DNA of 64,000 bases, from contig NZ_JAAHBQ010000021.1 of the NCBI RefSeq assembly GCF_020144665.1, forward strand, positions 1-64,000, given 5' to 3'. The notes under the pieces are model-generated. The model was not told the DNA's origin. It ran no database searches and saw only the letters and a program-made list of their open reading frames with translations. A program made the translations under genes and the position numbers. Source of the DNA: Oscillatoria salina IIICB1 (GTDB taxonomy: Bacteria > Cyanobacteriota > Cyanobacteriia > Cyanobacteriales > SIO1D9). This document shows positions 35,167 through 44,684 of the stretch, one piece after another (position 1 is the stretch's first letter; the number at the start of each line of letters is the position of its first letter).

Positions 35167-36241
35167 ATGAACAACCAGTCACCTCCTCTCATCCAAACTT
35201 TAACTCCTGAAAGGTTTGCCGGGTTGAGTATGGACTTCATCGATGCAGGTTATACTGGGCTGCTAGTCAAAAATGGTAAAGTCGTGCGGACTCTTATCCC
35301 TGGCAGACATTTCAGTTTTGCGCTACCCTGGCTGGATAAGTGCAATTTAATTTTAGTCGATACTAAGCTACGAAACCTGAGCATTACTTCTCAAGGCGAT
35401 TTTCTCTCAAAAGATCAATTTTTGCTCAATATCTCGCTCAATATAGTTTATCAAGTCATCGATCCGAGACGAGTAGCGATCGAATTATCAGACCCGATCG
35501 CTGCTTTAACCAGTGCAATCAAAGATAGTTTAGGTATGACTGTCGGTCAATTGGGGGTAGAGCGACTGGTTAACAACGGACGAGTATTAATTCGCGAATA
35601 TCTACTCAATAATGCGGAAACTTCCTATACCCTCGGTTTTAGCCTGGAAGACGTGCGTGTCAGTGATATTAACTTCCCCAAAAGGCATTATTCGCCAAGT
35701 GGAGGGTTTAAGCGCCAGAGAAGAAGCCGAATATCAAGCGAGATTACAAGCGCAAGTAGCTCAAGCAGGTCGTCCAGCGATCGAACCTCCCGTACAGCAA
35801 GTTAACTTTATTCCCGGTCAATCTGCAAGCAGTGAAAAAGTTGTGCGGATCGAAGGTACAGCAAATCAAGCTTCTCTACCTTTACCCCAAGATACACCAG
35901 TATTAGCACCGACAGTATTAGCTGCAACCAGCGAGGATCTCGCATCTGTGATTCATCAAGCTTCGGGTAATGTAATCTCTATCCAAGCCAATCCTTTTAC
36001 CATTGGTAGAGAACCCACTAGCAGCCTTGTCTTACCAGATCCCCAATCTGCCCGTCGTCACGCCCAAATTAAACAAATTACCCAAAATAACGGCGAAATT
36101 CGCTATCAGTTAATCGATATTGGTAGTTCTAACGGTACATTTGTAGACGAAGAAAAACTTACTGCTAATCAACCATTTTGGCTTAGTTCGGGTCAAGTTA
36201 TTCGCATCGGTCATCAGAAATGGACTTTTGAACAAAAATAG
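35167..36241 (+). pseudogene. SPFH (band 7)-FHA protein, apparent +1 frameshift
   Basis: The first frame (from ATG 35167) encodes a band 7/SPFH domain (residues 15-170: YTGLLVKNGKVVRTLIPGRH, KLRNLSITSQGDFLSKD). It loses its sense at CCCCAAAAGG (35676-35685), ending in Arg/Ser-rich junk at 35805. The next frame takes over exactly there: after removal of one base the protein reads DINFPKGIIRQVEGLSAREEAEYQARLQ. It continues through a linker to a C-terminal FHA domain (FTIGREPTSSLVLPD, SARRHAQI, GSSNGTFVDEEKL) ending at 36241. The intact protein would have about 357 residues. The break lies in two homopolymers (C4, A4), so a sequencing or assembly error is as likely as a true mutation. FHA domains bind phosphothreonine. 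Confidence 0.85.
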
Positions 36242-36251
36242 CGACGCATTC

Positions 36252-36276
36252 CCCCACCTGCTCGCACGAGGTGGGG
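36252..36276 (+). terminator. Hairpin after SPFH-FHA gene
   Basis: CCCCACCT (36252-36259) and AGGTGGGG (36269-36276), loop GCTCGCACG; ten bases past the stop. Without T-run, but similar in sequence to the hairpin at 23684. Confidence 0.5.
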
Positions 36277-36398
36277 TGAGCTTCATAGCGTGATTAGTCG
36301 GGTTTTTTCCAACTCCATCCTGCGGACAGACAAAAAAAGAGGCGATCGCTGGGTAAAATCAAAAACAGGAGACAAGCAAAAGGAGTCATACTATCGCC

Positions 36399-36827
36399 AT
36401 GCGAATGTTACATACAATGCTGCGCGTCGGTAACTTGGATGAGTCGCTGAAGTTCTACTGCGATGTACTCGGTATGAAGTTGCTACGTCAAAAAGATTAT
36501 CCCGGTGGTGAATTTACTCTCGCTTTTGTCGGTTATGGCGACGAGTCCGACCATACGGTACTAGAATTAACTTACAACTGGGGTACGGATAGTTACGATC
36601 TCGGTAATGCTTACGGTCACATCGCGATCGGTGTAGATGATATTTACAATACTTGCGAACAAATTAGAAAACTTGGCGGTAAAGTAACTAGGGAACCAGG
36701 ACCAATGAAACATGGTTCGACGGTGATTGCTTTTGTGGAAGATCCCAATGGTTACAAAATTGAGTTGATTCAGCTTGGTACTCAAGGTTTTGCTGAGAAA
36801 AAGGAAACCGCAGCTACAGCTAGCTGA
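36399..36827 (+). CDS. gloA: Lactoylglutathione lyase (glyoxalase I)
   Basis: Converts the methylglyoxal-glutathione adduct to S-lactoylglutathione. The 142 residues start [30 protein letters not shown]. The four metal ligands are present: H5, the Glu in [10 protein letters not shown], the His in [10 protein letters not shown] and the Glu in GYKIELIQ. Length and sequence fit the short Ni-type bacterial enzyme. A clear terminator follows. Confidence 0.95.
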   Translation: MRMLHTMLRVGNLDESLKFYCDVLGMKLLRQKDYPGGEFTLAFVGYGDESDHTVLELTYNWGTDSYDLGNAYGHIAIGVDDIYNTCEQIRKLGGKVTREPGPMKHGSTVIAFVEDPNGYKIELIQLGTQGFAEKKETAATAS

Positions 36828-36854
36828 ACTACAAACAAACAATCTTAATTTTTT

Positions 36855-36882
36855 GGGTAGGAGTGAATCAAAGCTCCTACCC
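36855..36882 (+). terminator. gloA terminator
   Basis: GGGTAGGAG (36855-36863) and CTCCTACCC (36874-36882), 9-base perfect stem about 27 bases after the stop, followed by TTGTTAAA. Confidence 0.7.
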
Positions 36883-36907
36883 TTGTTAAAGCCAATTTTT
36901 CTCTTTA

Positions 36908-37978
36908 GTGGATAGAATGATCGAGCTTACAATTCTCGTATTTACTGTCATCGTCGGTTCAGCAATTTGTGCTGGTACGGAAGCCGCGTTATTTTCAATT
37001 TCGGCGTTGAAAGTACAGCAATTAGCGCAGTCGAAAGAAAAAAGGGCTTTAGCGCTACTATGGATTTGTGAGAATATGAATCGCGCGATCGTTACTATTG
37101 TCATTGTTAACAATTTTTTCAATATTCTGGGTAGTATTTTTATCGGTAAAATTGCTGCTGAAGTATTGGGAAATGCTTGGCTAGGTGTATTTTCTGGGGT
37201 TTTGACGTTCTTGATTGTTATTTTTAGCGAAATCATCCCCAAAACCATTGGCGATCGCTACACTGAACAAATATCTTTATGCGTAGCTATACCTGTGAAA
37301 AACCTCACTTTTCTCTTTATTCCTCTAGTCTGGATTTTGGAAAAAGTAACCCTACCTTTTACTTCCGAAGAACAGAAATTGACCGCCGATGAATCAGAAA
37401 TTAAATTTTTAACCAAACTCGGTTTTCAACAAGGAGTTATTGAAGGCGACGAAGCGGAAATGATTAATCGCGTTTTTCGTTTAAATGACCTGAAAGCAAG
37501 CGATATCATGACTCCTAGAGTTACCACTACTTATTTATCGGGGGATGCAACTTTAGCTGAAGCTAAAGAAAAAATTATTGCTTCTACTCACACGCGAATG
37601 CTCATAATTGGCGAATCAATTGATAATGTTCTCGGAATAGCTTTAAAAGACGATTTACTCATCGCTATGCTAGAAGGAAAAAGCGACGAAAAAATAGTCA
37701 ATCTCGCCCGTAAAGTTCACTTTGTACCCGAAACATTGCGAACAGATCGACTGCTAAAAGCCTTTCAATCTAGTCACGAACATCTCGCTGTCGTTTTAGA
37801 TAAATACGGAGGAGTTGCCGGCGTAGTAACATTAGAAGACGTTATTGAAGTCCTAACTGGCGAAATTGTTGACGAAACAGATCGCACCGTAAATTTGCGG
37901 AAAATTGCCATACGAAATCGAACAAAATTGTTAACAGTTAAAGGTTTTGAAGCAAGTGTACCGGCAATTCAGGCTTAA
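36908..37978 (+). CDS. CNNM/CorC-type membrane protein with CBS domains
   Basis: Membrane protein of 356 residues, GTG start at 36908. The N-terminal DUF21/CNNM transmembrane part (about 1-140, four helices, SAICAGTEAALFSISALKVQQL at its start) is followed by an acidic helix and a tandem CBS pair (about 200-330: ASDIMTPRVTTTYLSG, DKYGGVAGVVTLEDVIEVLTGEIVDE). The family is linked to magnesium or other divalent cation extrusion and often annotated hemolysin-like. It lacks the C-terminal CorC/HlyC transporter-associated domain of longer members. Substrate not evident. Confidence 0.9.
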   Translation: MDRMIELTILVFTVIVGSAICAGTEAALFSISALKVQQLAQSKEKRALALLWICENMNRAIVTIVIVNNFFNILGSIFIGKIAAEVLGNAWLGVFSGVLTFLIVIFSEIIPKTIGDRYTEQISLCVAIPVKNLTFLFIPLVWILEKVTLPFTSEEQKLTADESEIKFLTKLGFQQGVIEGDEAEMINRVFRLNDLKASDIMTPRVTTTYLSGDATLAEAKEKIIASTHTRMLIIGESIDNVLGIALKDDLLIAMLEGKSDEKIVNLARKVHFVPETLRTDRLLKAFQSSHEHLAVVLDKYGGVAGVVTLEDVIEVLTGEIVDETDRTVNLRKIAIRNRTKLLTVKGFEASVPAIQA

Positions 37979-38107
37979 TATTTACCTGAATGACTTAGCC
38001 CCTGGGTGCGAACTACTTTTTTAGCTAAAAATTACCTAACTATTGGTAGATCCATTCTGGAGAAAAATCTTCTAAAATCCTAATTCAGTTAGCAACTAAA
38101 AACTTTT

Positions 38108-39541
38108 ATGCCAACAGTTACTAAACCTACAAATAAACCAGCCTGGGCGCAAGCAATTCTCTCACCACCCCAAGAATTTCCTCTTACTCGTTTGGAAGTA
38201 TTGTCAGGCAAAATTCCCTCGGGAATAAGAGGTTCATTATATCGAAATGGTCCAGCAAACTTAGAACGAGGCGGTGAGAAAGTTGGACATTGGTTTGATG
38301 GTGATGGTGCAATTTTAGCCGTACATTTTAACGAAGAGGAAGTAACAGCAACTTATCGCTATGTGCAAACCAAAGGCTACCTTAAAGAAAGTGAGGAAAA
38401 TCGATATATCTACCCTAACTATGGCATGACGGCGGCAGGTCCGTTTTGGAATAATTGGCTTAAACCTGTTAAAAATACTGCTAATATTTCCGTGTTACCA
38501 TTGCCGACAAAATTGTTAGCTTTGTGGGAAGGTGGCAATCCTTACGCCCTCGATCTAGATGATTTAACAACTTTTGGAGTAGATTCTTTATCAAAATTAA
38601 CATCAAGGGAACCTTTTTCTGCCCATCCCAAAATAGACCCCAATACAGGCGAAATTTTTAACTTTGGTGTCACGCCAGGACGCAATGCTAAACTCAATAT
38701 TTATAAAAGCGATCCTACAGGCAAGATTGTCCAAAAAAATACAATTGAATTAGATGGTACGCCTTTAATTCATGAGTGTGTTTTTGTCGGTCAGTATTTA
38801 ATCTTTTTCGTTTCACCAGTGCGCTTAAATTTTGTTTCTATTCTTTTGGGTATTAGTAGTTATAGCGATTCGTTAACTTGGAAACCAGAGTTAGGAACAG
38901 AGGTTTTAGTAGTTAATCTTGAAAATCTTTCTTTAAAAAGTCGCAGTCAAACAGATGCTTGGTATCAGTGGCATTTTGCTAATGGTTATGTGGATAATGA
39001 GGGATTTGTAGTTACTGAAATTGTCCAATATCCCGATTTCAAAACTAATCAGTATTTGCAAGAAGTTGCTAGCGGTCAAACGAAAACTTTTGCTCAAGGA
39101 ACTCTCTGGCAAATTCGTCTCGATCCCCAATCTGGTAAAGTAGTTTCGAGGGAACAATTGTTAGACCGTAGTTGCGAATTTCCGATAGTAAAAGCGTCTC
39201 AAGTAGGCAAACCTTGGCGCTATACTTATTTATCTGTCTATCGGGATGGAGTGGATATTAGTAAGGAATTGTTGGGCGCGATCGCGCGTTTTGACCATAA
39301 AACTAATCATTTGTCAATAGCCGATTCCGGAAAAAATCGCTATCCTTCCGAACCAATTTACGTGCCAGACTGGGATAATTCCGAACTAGGTTGGCTACTA
39401 ACAGTAGTTTACGATGGCAATACTAATACTAGCGAAGTTTGGATTTACGACAGCGACAGATTAGAAAATGAACCTGTCTGTCGCCTCGGATTACCAAGCG
39501 TTATTCCGCCCACTTTTCATGGTGCGTGGAAACCAGCTTAA
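38108..39541 (+). CDS. Carotenoid oxygenase family protein
   Basis: Iron-dependent seven-bladed propeller enzyme that cleaves polyene bonds. The 477 residues contain the four His expected to bind iron: in SAHPKIDP, LIHECVF, YQWHFANGY and the C-terminal FHGAW. The typical opening SGKIPSGIRGSLYRNGPANLERGGEKVGHWFDGDGAI is present. Cyanobacterial relatives cleave apocarotenoids to retinal; whether this one acts on apocarotenoid, carotenoid or stilbene is not readable. It is convergent with the PFE-type gene of the cyanoexosortase locus. The carotenoid-binding HCP/CTDH genes are 10 kb away. Confidence 0.92.
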   Translation: MPTVTKPTNKPAWAQAILSPPQEFPLTRLEVLSGKIPSGIRGSLYRNGPANLERGGEKVGHWFDGDGAILAVHFNEEEVTATYRYVQTKGYLKESEENRYIYPNYGMTAAGPFWNNWLKPVKNTANISVLPLPTKLLALWEGGNPYALDLDDLTTFGVDSLSKLTSREPFSAHPKIDPNTGEIFNFGVTPGRNAKLNIYKSDPTGKIVQKNTIELDGTPLIHECVFVGQYLIFFVSPVRLNFVSILLGISSYSDSLTWKPELGTEVLVVNLENLSLKSRSQTDAWYQWHFANGYVDNEGFVVTEIVQYPDFKTNQYLQEVASGQTKTFAQGTLWQIRLDPQSGKVVSREQLLDRSCEFPIVKASQVGKPWRYTYLSVYRDGVDISKELLGAIARFDHKTNHLSIADSGKNRYPSEPIYVPDWDNSELGWLLTVVYDGNTNTSEVWIYDSDRLENEPVCRLGLPSVIPPTFHGAWKPA

Positions 39542-39552
39542 AAATTAGTTGA

Positions 39553-40464
39553 TTAATCTTTTTTGCTACCGCCAACTTCAACCAGTTGGCACACTTTTTT
39601 TGGTGTTTGTGACTGTTTTTTCCGATTTTTCAGTTGAAAAACTGTTAGCCACGCACCCAGAATTAATAAACCCAATCCAGGTGAAAATTCAAAGGGAACC
39701 GCAGCCGCAGTCGTCACCGAAGCCGACCTAAAAGTAAATACACCATCTTCTTGACCTGTATTATCAGCAAAAGCAATAAAGTTAGGAATTTGATAGGGAT
39801 TAAATATCAACGGAGGTTGGCTAGTTGCTGGGTTAAAAACATATTGACGCAACGCACCAGTTATAATTGGCGAACCTCCACCGAAAAGCGTGTAATTACC
39901 ACTGCTAACTCTGATTTCATAGTTGGTGTTTGAGGTAGTATCAAATGCAGCGTTTTCTCCACGAGTGAAGTTAGCATTCTGACCGAAAATTAAACCGTTT
40001 TCAAAAGCTATTTCAATGGCTTGGTTGCCTGCACCAGTCACGAGTACACTAAAAGCAGCGCGATCGTTACTATTGCTAGTAGTAGAATCGAGAGAAGCAT
40101 TGAAAAAGAGACTATAGCCTACAGTATCATCCAGAGTGGGAAATGAGGGATTAACAAATGTGCTGGTCGCAGGATTATAGTTGCTGTAGCCAGAGTATTC
40201 AGCACTATTAGCATCAGTGTCTACTTGTACTCCTCCAGAGACAAGATTTTCGCTGATTATTGTCGGAGAACCATTTGACTGAATAGCACCTGGAATAAGC
40301 TCTCCTTGACTCAGGGGTGCAGTTCCTAACGAACCATCATAAAGAGTAATTGATGCAGCCTGGGCGCTACCCGCTCCGAAAAATAAAGATAAACTGACAG
40401 TAATTAAACTCAGTGTCTTTTTCACCGTTTGCGATCTCCGATTTAATTTGTTTAAGTTTGGCAA
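39553..40464 (-). CDS. Secreted PFE-type sorting-signal protein beside the cyanoexosortase
   Basis: Exported protein of 303 residues. A signal peptide at about 14-36 (LSLITVSLSLFFGAGSAQA) is followed by a beta-rich Asn/Ser/Thr-rich domain with an Asn/Gly-rich repeatless surface. The tail at about 258-282 is AAAVPFEFSPGLGLLILGAWLTVFQLKNRKK: motif, helix, basic residues. A further 20 polar residues follow the basic cluster, which is longer than usual. It is the last gene of the minus-strand run HpsJ-like, exosortase, associated protein, 4 bases after the latter. It is the probable native substrate. Confidence 0.9.
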   Translation of the reverse strand: MPNLNKLNRRSQTVKKTLSLITVSLSLFFGAGSAQAASITLYDGSLGTAPLSQGELIPGAIQSNGSPTIISENLVSGGVQVDTDANSAEYSGYSNYNPATSTFVNPSFPTLDDTVGYSLFFNASLDSTTSNSNDRAAFSVLVTGAGNQAIEIAFENGLIFGQNANFTRGENAAFDTTSNTNYEIRVSSGNYTLFGGGSPIITGALRQYVFNPATSQPPLIFNPYQIPNFIAFADNTGQEDGVFTFRSASVTTAAAVPFEFSPGLGLLILGAWLTVFQLKNRKKQSQTPKKVCQLVEVGGSKKD

Positions 40465-40468
40465 ATAT

Positions 40469-41155
40469 TTAATGCTTTGGAAAGTGTTGTCTCCAATATT
40501 CGTACCAAGATAGGTAAGCTGTTTCTAGCATTCGATAACTAGACTCAGCAGATTCACTATTAAGAGGGGTAGATAAATGCGTCCACAAACAACGGCGATC
40601 GCGTAAACTTTCTTGTCCTAATAACCAAGGAAGCAACCGCTCTATTTTTAAATCATAAGTGCGACGATTTGCCATAAATTGTTGAATTTGGACGGTACTA
40701 CTTCCTCTGGGATTAATACAGGAGAGTAGATGAGCGCGATCGTCATATTCAAAAAGCAGATAGTGACCAATTGTGGTTTTTTTCTGCTGCTTGAAGGGTA
40801 ACTTCCTCATTTTTACAGCTAATTCCGGATGTAGTTTGAGATAAGTGCGATCGCTGCCTAAAGTTCCTACTACATAGCGCATTTCAATTTGTAATTTACG
40901 CTCATCTTGTTGATATTGATATTTTCTCCCCGCTAAGACGGCTTCATAAGCTTTTTTATCTCTATCAATTGGTTCATCTAAAGGGAAATTTTCTACTTCT
41001 ACCCATCCCGGAAATGGCACTTTTTCTGGAAACTCATAATGTCTCACTTGTCGGTTGCCAGCAGCAGGAATTACTAGCAAAGAAATTATAGTCAAGGAAA
41101 CGCTAAAAAAGCTAGTAGCTAAAAGCACTTGTCGATATTTTTGCCAGTTTTTCAT
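40469..41155 (-). CDS. Cyanoexosortase A system-associated protein
   Basis: Protein of 228 residues with an N-terminal membrane anchor (about 9-30: QVLLATSFFSVSLTIISLLVIPAAG) and an otherwise soluble domain, likely outside the cytoplasmic membrane. It overlaps the stop of the exosortase gene by four bases. This position matches the companion protein that follows cyanoexosortase A genes. The domain (FPEKVPFPGWVEVENFPL, YQYQQDERKLQIEMRYVVGTLGSD, HLLSCINPRGSSTVQ) resembles the EpsI-like partner of exosortases. A direct role in sorting is presumed. Confidence 0.85.
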   Translation of the reverse strand: MKNWQKYRQVLLATSFFSVSLTIISLLVIPAAGNRQVRHYEFPEKVPFPGWVEVENFPLDEPIDRDKKAYEAVLAGRKYQYQQDERKLQIEMRYVVGTLGSDRTYLKLHPELAVKMRKLPFKQQKKTTIGHYLLFEYDDRAHLLSCINPRGSSTVQIQQFMANRRTYDLKIERLLPWLLGQESLRDRRCLWTHLSTPLNSESAESSYRMLETAYLSWYEYWRQHFPKH

Positions 41156-42036
41156 AGCTGTTCTACTTCCCTCGCTTTTGCGTTATTTCTCGAATTTTGT
41201 TGCAGTAAATACTGGCAAACCAGCCCAAAAAGCACAATGGAAATAGTAGAAAATATTGACGCACCTTGATGACCATGCCAATAGGCAAAAGCTTGCTCGT
41301 TAGAAACTACTAGCGCCATAATTCCTACTCTGATAACCCCAGAAAAAAAGCCAATTCCCAGACCAGCTAAAACAAGCAGAATTTTCGGTAATTTCTTAGT
41401 AGGAAAAACCAAAAGAAAAACTATTGTCAGCTTTAAAAGTAAAATCATCGATGCCGTTCCGGTACAAGGATGAAATACTTCTACAGCACCGTTGGGGAGA
41501 ATAAGTTTGACTCCGTTTCTTACTACGTCAAACCCTAAGTACCACAGCAGAAAACTAGCATTTTGTGCTGTTAAAAGGCTAAGGGGAAAATTTTCATTTA
41601 TTTTACTTTCGAGATAAAGATCTGGTAAGCAAAGAAGCAATACTAAAATAAATTCTCGCCAGTATTGCTTTAATCCCCGAAATCCAGAAGCTAACAAGCC
41701 TAAACTCAGACTTAAAAAAAGGGGAATTATCTTTAAAAAAGAAGATTCAAACCAAAATAAATTTAGACTTTTGACGAGCATCAATACGAGAATAATTGAA
41801 CCTAGAAAACTAGAGAAAATATCGCTGTCTAGGTTTAGTTTATCTCTTTTACGCCAAAGTAATGAAAGGATTGCTGCCCAGAATAAAACTGAAACGATCG
41901 CGCGATCAATATCGCTAACTACTTTCCAACTTAAAATGAGATGAAGCACTGCTAAAGCAACGGCAAGTCCTCCTAAATATAATTGAGAATTTTGTAATTC
42001 TTTCAGCCAAATAATTGAGTTGATTTTCATAAACAA
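41152..42036 (-). CDS. Cyanoexosortase A
   Basis: Membrane transpeptidase that recognises and cleaves the C-terminal sorting signal of exported proteins. The 294 residues have about eight helices. The exosortase triad is present: C191 (HPCTGTASM), R236 (GVIRVGIM) and His254/256 (WHGHQGAS). Context confirms it: HpsJ-like gene one base upstream, associated protein overlapping by four bases, and a PFE-type substrate next. Cyanoexosortases are placed in the crt series of names by some databases, which collides with carotenoid symbols, so none is given here. Confidence 0.93.
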   Translation of the reverse strand: MFMKINSIIWLKELQNSQLYLGGLAVALAVLHLILSWKVVSDIDRAIVSVLFWAAILSLLWRKRDKLNLDSDIFSSFLGSIILVLMLVKSLNLFWFESSFLKIIPLFLSLSLGLLASGFRGLKQYWREFILVLLLCLPDLYLESKINENFPLSLLTAQNASFLLWYLGFDVVRNGVKLILPNGAVEVFHPCTGTASMILLLKLTIVFLLVFPTKKLPKILLVLAGLGIGFFSGVIRVGIMALVVSNEQAFAYWHGHQGASIFSTISIVLFGLVCQYLLQQNSRNNAKAREVEQL

Positions 42037-42037
42037 A

Positions 42038-42853
42038 TTATTCGTAGTTTCTCACTCGTACCCAACGGGTTAGATGCCACATCCAGATAAATAAAAATCC
42101 GGAGACTAAAGCTCCTAGATTCCATTTCACAGAGTTTTTAATCAAAGTTAGTTTCTGATTCTTTTTGGTATTTTGTCCTTGCTGTTCTAGACTTTTTTGA
42201 TTATTTTCTAATTGCGTTAGCAATTGCTGTTTAAATTCTTTAGTATTATCTATTTGTGGTGTTGCACCTTGTTGATTGAGGGAGGCTATAAAGTTTTGTA
42301 GTTGTGCGTCGGTTGCTCCTTCAATCTGCGTTTGTAACTGTTCTAACTGCTGGTTTTGTTGGCTGAGTCGATCGTCTATTTGTCTATTGTTAGCTCGATT
42401 TATCCGAAAAGTATTGCCGATCCCTAAAGGGATTATTAACAAATATAATATACCAATCAATAAGCTCATCCAAGATAAAAATCTGAGCAAATAAATTTGT
42501 TTTTTTTCAATGATTTCACCCGAAATACGGTAAAATATAAATAGTAAAGCTAGCAAAGGAACGGGTACTCTTTCCACTAGCTGCCCGATAGTTTGAAATT
42601 CCCAAACTGGATTTTTCAATTGTGGTGGGAAAATAATTTGCACGAAGTCGAATAAGCTTAATAGTAATAAACCGTAGCCCACTAAGTGCATAATTGAAGC
42701 CGATCTTTGGGTAACTATTTCGGAGATCAGCAGCGATTGTTTTTTCTTACGGGGATTAGGTTGATTTTTTTTCGGTGAAGTTTTTGCTTTACCTGCTGCT
42801 AAAGCTTGGGGAGACTGCTCTGTTTCTTGGTTAAGTTGATTTTGTTCGTTCAT
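42038..42853 (-). CDS. HpsJ-like protein, cyanoexosortase-associated
   Basis: Membrane protein of 271 residues. A Gln/Lys/Pro-rich cytoplasmic N-terminus (1-45) is followed by three helices (about 55-75, 95-110, 125-150) and a long Gln/Asn-rich helix (about 155-230) that should be a coiled coil. A last helix lies near 245-262. This matches the HpsJ-like family found beside cyanoexosortases and in hormogonium polysaccharide secretion loci. One base separates it from the exosortase gene, so co-transcription is near certain. Its role (chain-length control or complex assembly) is not established. Confidence 0.85.
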   Translation of the reverse strand: MNEQNQLNQETEQSPQALAAGKAKTSPKKNQPNPRKKKQSLLISEIVTQRSASIMHLVGYGLLLLSLFDFVQIIFPPQLKNPVWEFQTIGQLVERVPVPLLALLFIFYRISGEIIEKKQIYLLRFLSWMSLLIGILYLLIIPLGIGNTFRINRANNRQIDDRLSQQNQQLEQLQTQIEGATDAQLQNFIASLNQQGATPQIDNTKEFKQQLLTQLENNQKSLEQQGQNTKKNQKLTLIKNSVKWNLGALVSGFLFIWMWHLTRWVRVRNYE

Positions 42854-43255
42854 ATTTTCTAGCGATAATTATTTTTCTCTAGCATACAGATATTTTCTGT
42901 ATTTAGCTAGTTGCCAAAAATATAATTTTATGATATTTTAAACAAGAAATAATTGAGAACAATCAAACAGAATAAGTGTTAAACTTTACCTAAATATTTT
43001 GTTGGGTAATTATTGTCCTAGGAAAGAATTTACCCGAATTGAGGAAAAGTTCGTACTGCGAGGTTGTCTCACTCAAACACTTCCTTTTTCCTTGGTACTC
43101 CTAGTTAACTTGCTTACCCCCAAAGAACCCGATATTTACTTCATTCAAGTTTGTGAAAACAGTTTCCGGAACTGCAACTGCCCCAAATACCTCGGCTAAA
43201 TACTTATAATTGAGAAAGATTGCAAACCTATCTCGGATTTTCCTCGTAACAGATC
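42854..43255. other. 402-base divergent intergenic stretch
   Basis: Between the HpsJ-like gene (minus) and miaB (plus). A 66-codon frame at 42999-43199 lacks a ribosome site and any known similarity. AT-rich upstream sequences for both genes presumably lie here; nothing else seen. Confidence 0.45.
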
Positions 43256-44614
43256 GTGAAAACTAATTCTCGTCGCTATCACATTACTACTTTCGGCTGT
43301 CAGATGAATAAAGCTGACTCCGAACGCATGGCTGGTATCTTAGAAGATATGGGCTGGCAATGGTCAGAAGACCCTAATCAAGCTGACGTAGTTCTCTATA
43401 ATACCTGTACGATCCGGGATAATGCGGAGCAAAAAGTTTATTCTTATTTAGGAAAACAAGCAAAGCGCAAACACGAACAACCGGATCTCACTTTAATTGT
43501 TGCTGGTTGCGTAGCCCAGCAGGAAGGCGAACAATTGCTGCGTCGCGTGCCAGAATTAGATTTGGTAATGGGTCCCCAACACGCAAATCGCTTGCAAGAT
43601 TTATTGGAACAAGTATTTGCTGGGAATCAAATTGTGGCTACCGAACCAATTCATATTGTTGAAGATATTACTAAACCGCGTCGTGACAGTAAAGTGACAG
43701 CTTGGGTAAATGTAATTTACGGTTGTAACGAACGCTGTACTTATTGTGTGGTTCCTAATGTACGCGGAACAGAACAATCTCGCACTCCTGAAGCAATTCG
43801 TACAGAAATAGAAGAGTTAGGAAGACAAGGTTATAAAGAAATAACTTTGTTGGGACAAAATATTGACGCTTACGGTAGAGATTTACCTGGTACTACTGAG
43901 TCAGGAAGACACCAACATACTCTGACAGATTTACTTTATTTTGTGCATGATGTACCGGGAATTGAACGCATTCGCTTTGCGACCAGTCACCCGCGTTATT
44001 TTACCGAAAGATTGATTCGCGCTTGCTACGAATTACCAAAAGTTTGCGAACATTTCCACATTCCTTTTCAGTCGGGAGATAACGAAGTTCTTAAAGCAAT
44101 GGCGCGAGGTTATACGCAAGAAAAATATCGGCGAATTATTGATAAAATTCGCGAATATATGCCCGATGCAGCAATTAGTGCTGATGCAATTGTTGGTTTT
44201 CCTGGGGAGACTGAAGCCCAGTTTGAGAATACCTTAAAATTAGTTGCCGATCTTGGTTTCGATCGGTTGAATACTGCGGCTTATTCTCCTCGTCCCGGTA
44301 CACCTGCGGCGCTATGGGAAAATCAACTTAGCGAAGAAGTAAAAAGCGATCGCCTCCAACGTCTTAACCATCTCGTCGCTGTCAAAGCCGCCACGCGATC
44401 GCAGCGTTATGCTGGCAGAATTGAAGAAATATTGGTAGAAGACCAAAATCCCAAAGATACCTCCCAAGTTATGGGACGTACTCGTACCAATCATTTGACG
44501 TTCTTTCCCGGTAACATTGACGAACTCAAAGGTAAACTAATTCAGGTGAAAATTACTGAAGTACGTGCTTTTAGCTTGACAGGAGAGCCAGTTTATGCTC
44601 CAGTTTTAGCTTAA
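43256..44614 (+). CDS. miaB: tRNA-2-methylthio-N6-dimethylallyladenosine synthase MiaB
   Basis: Radical-SAM methylthiotransferase acting on i6A37 of tRNA. The 452 residues contain the N-terminal cluster cysteines ([23 protein letters not shown]), the radical-SAM motif CNERCTYC and a C-terminal TRAM-type domain. The start is GTG at 43256 ([20 protein letters not shown]). Monocistronic, ending in a clear terminator. Confidence 0.97.
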   Translation: MKTNSRRYHITTFGCQMNKADSERMAGILEDMGWQWSEDPNQADVVLYNTCTIRDNAEQKVYSYLGKQAKRKHEQPDLTLIVAGCVAQQEGEQLLRRVPELDLVMGPQHANRLQDLLEQVFAGNQIVATEPIHIVEDITKPRRDSKVTAWVNVIYGCNERCTYCVVPNVRGTEQSRTPEAIRTEIEELGRQGYKEITLLGQNIDAYGRDLPGTTESGRHQHTLTDLLYFVHDVPGIERIRFATSHPRYFTERLIRACYELPKVCEHFHIPFQSGDNEVLKAMARGYTQEKYRRIIDKIREYMPDAAISADAIVGFPGETEAQFENTLKLVADLGFDRLNTAAYSPRPGTPAALWENQLSEEVKSDRLQRLNHLVAVKAATRSQRYAGRIEEILVEDQNPKDTSQVMGRTRTNHLTFFPGNIDELKGKLIQVKITEVRAFSLTGEPVYAPVLA

Positions 44615-44620
44615 AGTTAG

Positions 44621-44653
44621 TAGTCAGCGCTGAAGCGCTGACTAGCAATTTTT
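44621..44653 (+). terminator. miaB terminator
   Basis: Stem TAGTCAGCGCT/AGCGCTGACTA (44621-44644) seven bases past the stop, followed by GCAATTTTTTC. Good rho-independent signal. Confidence 0.85.
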
Positions 44654-44684
44654 TCTTTTCGGTAGCGATCGCTATTATCTCAAA

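Noticed and set aside
42999-43199. Sixty-six-codon frame before miaB
   Set aside because: No ribosome site, no codon pattern like neighbours and no recognisable protein; kept as intergenic.
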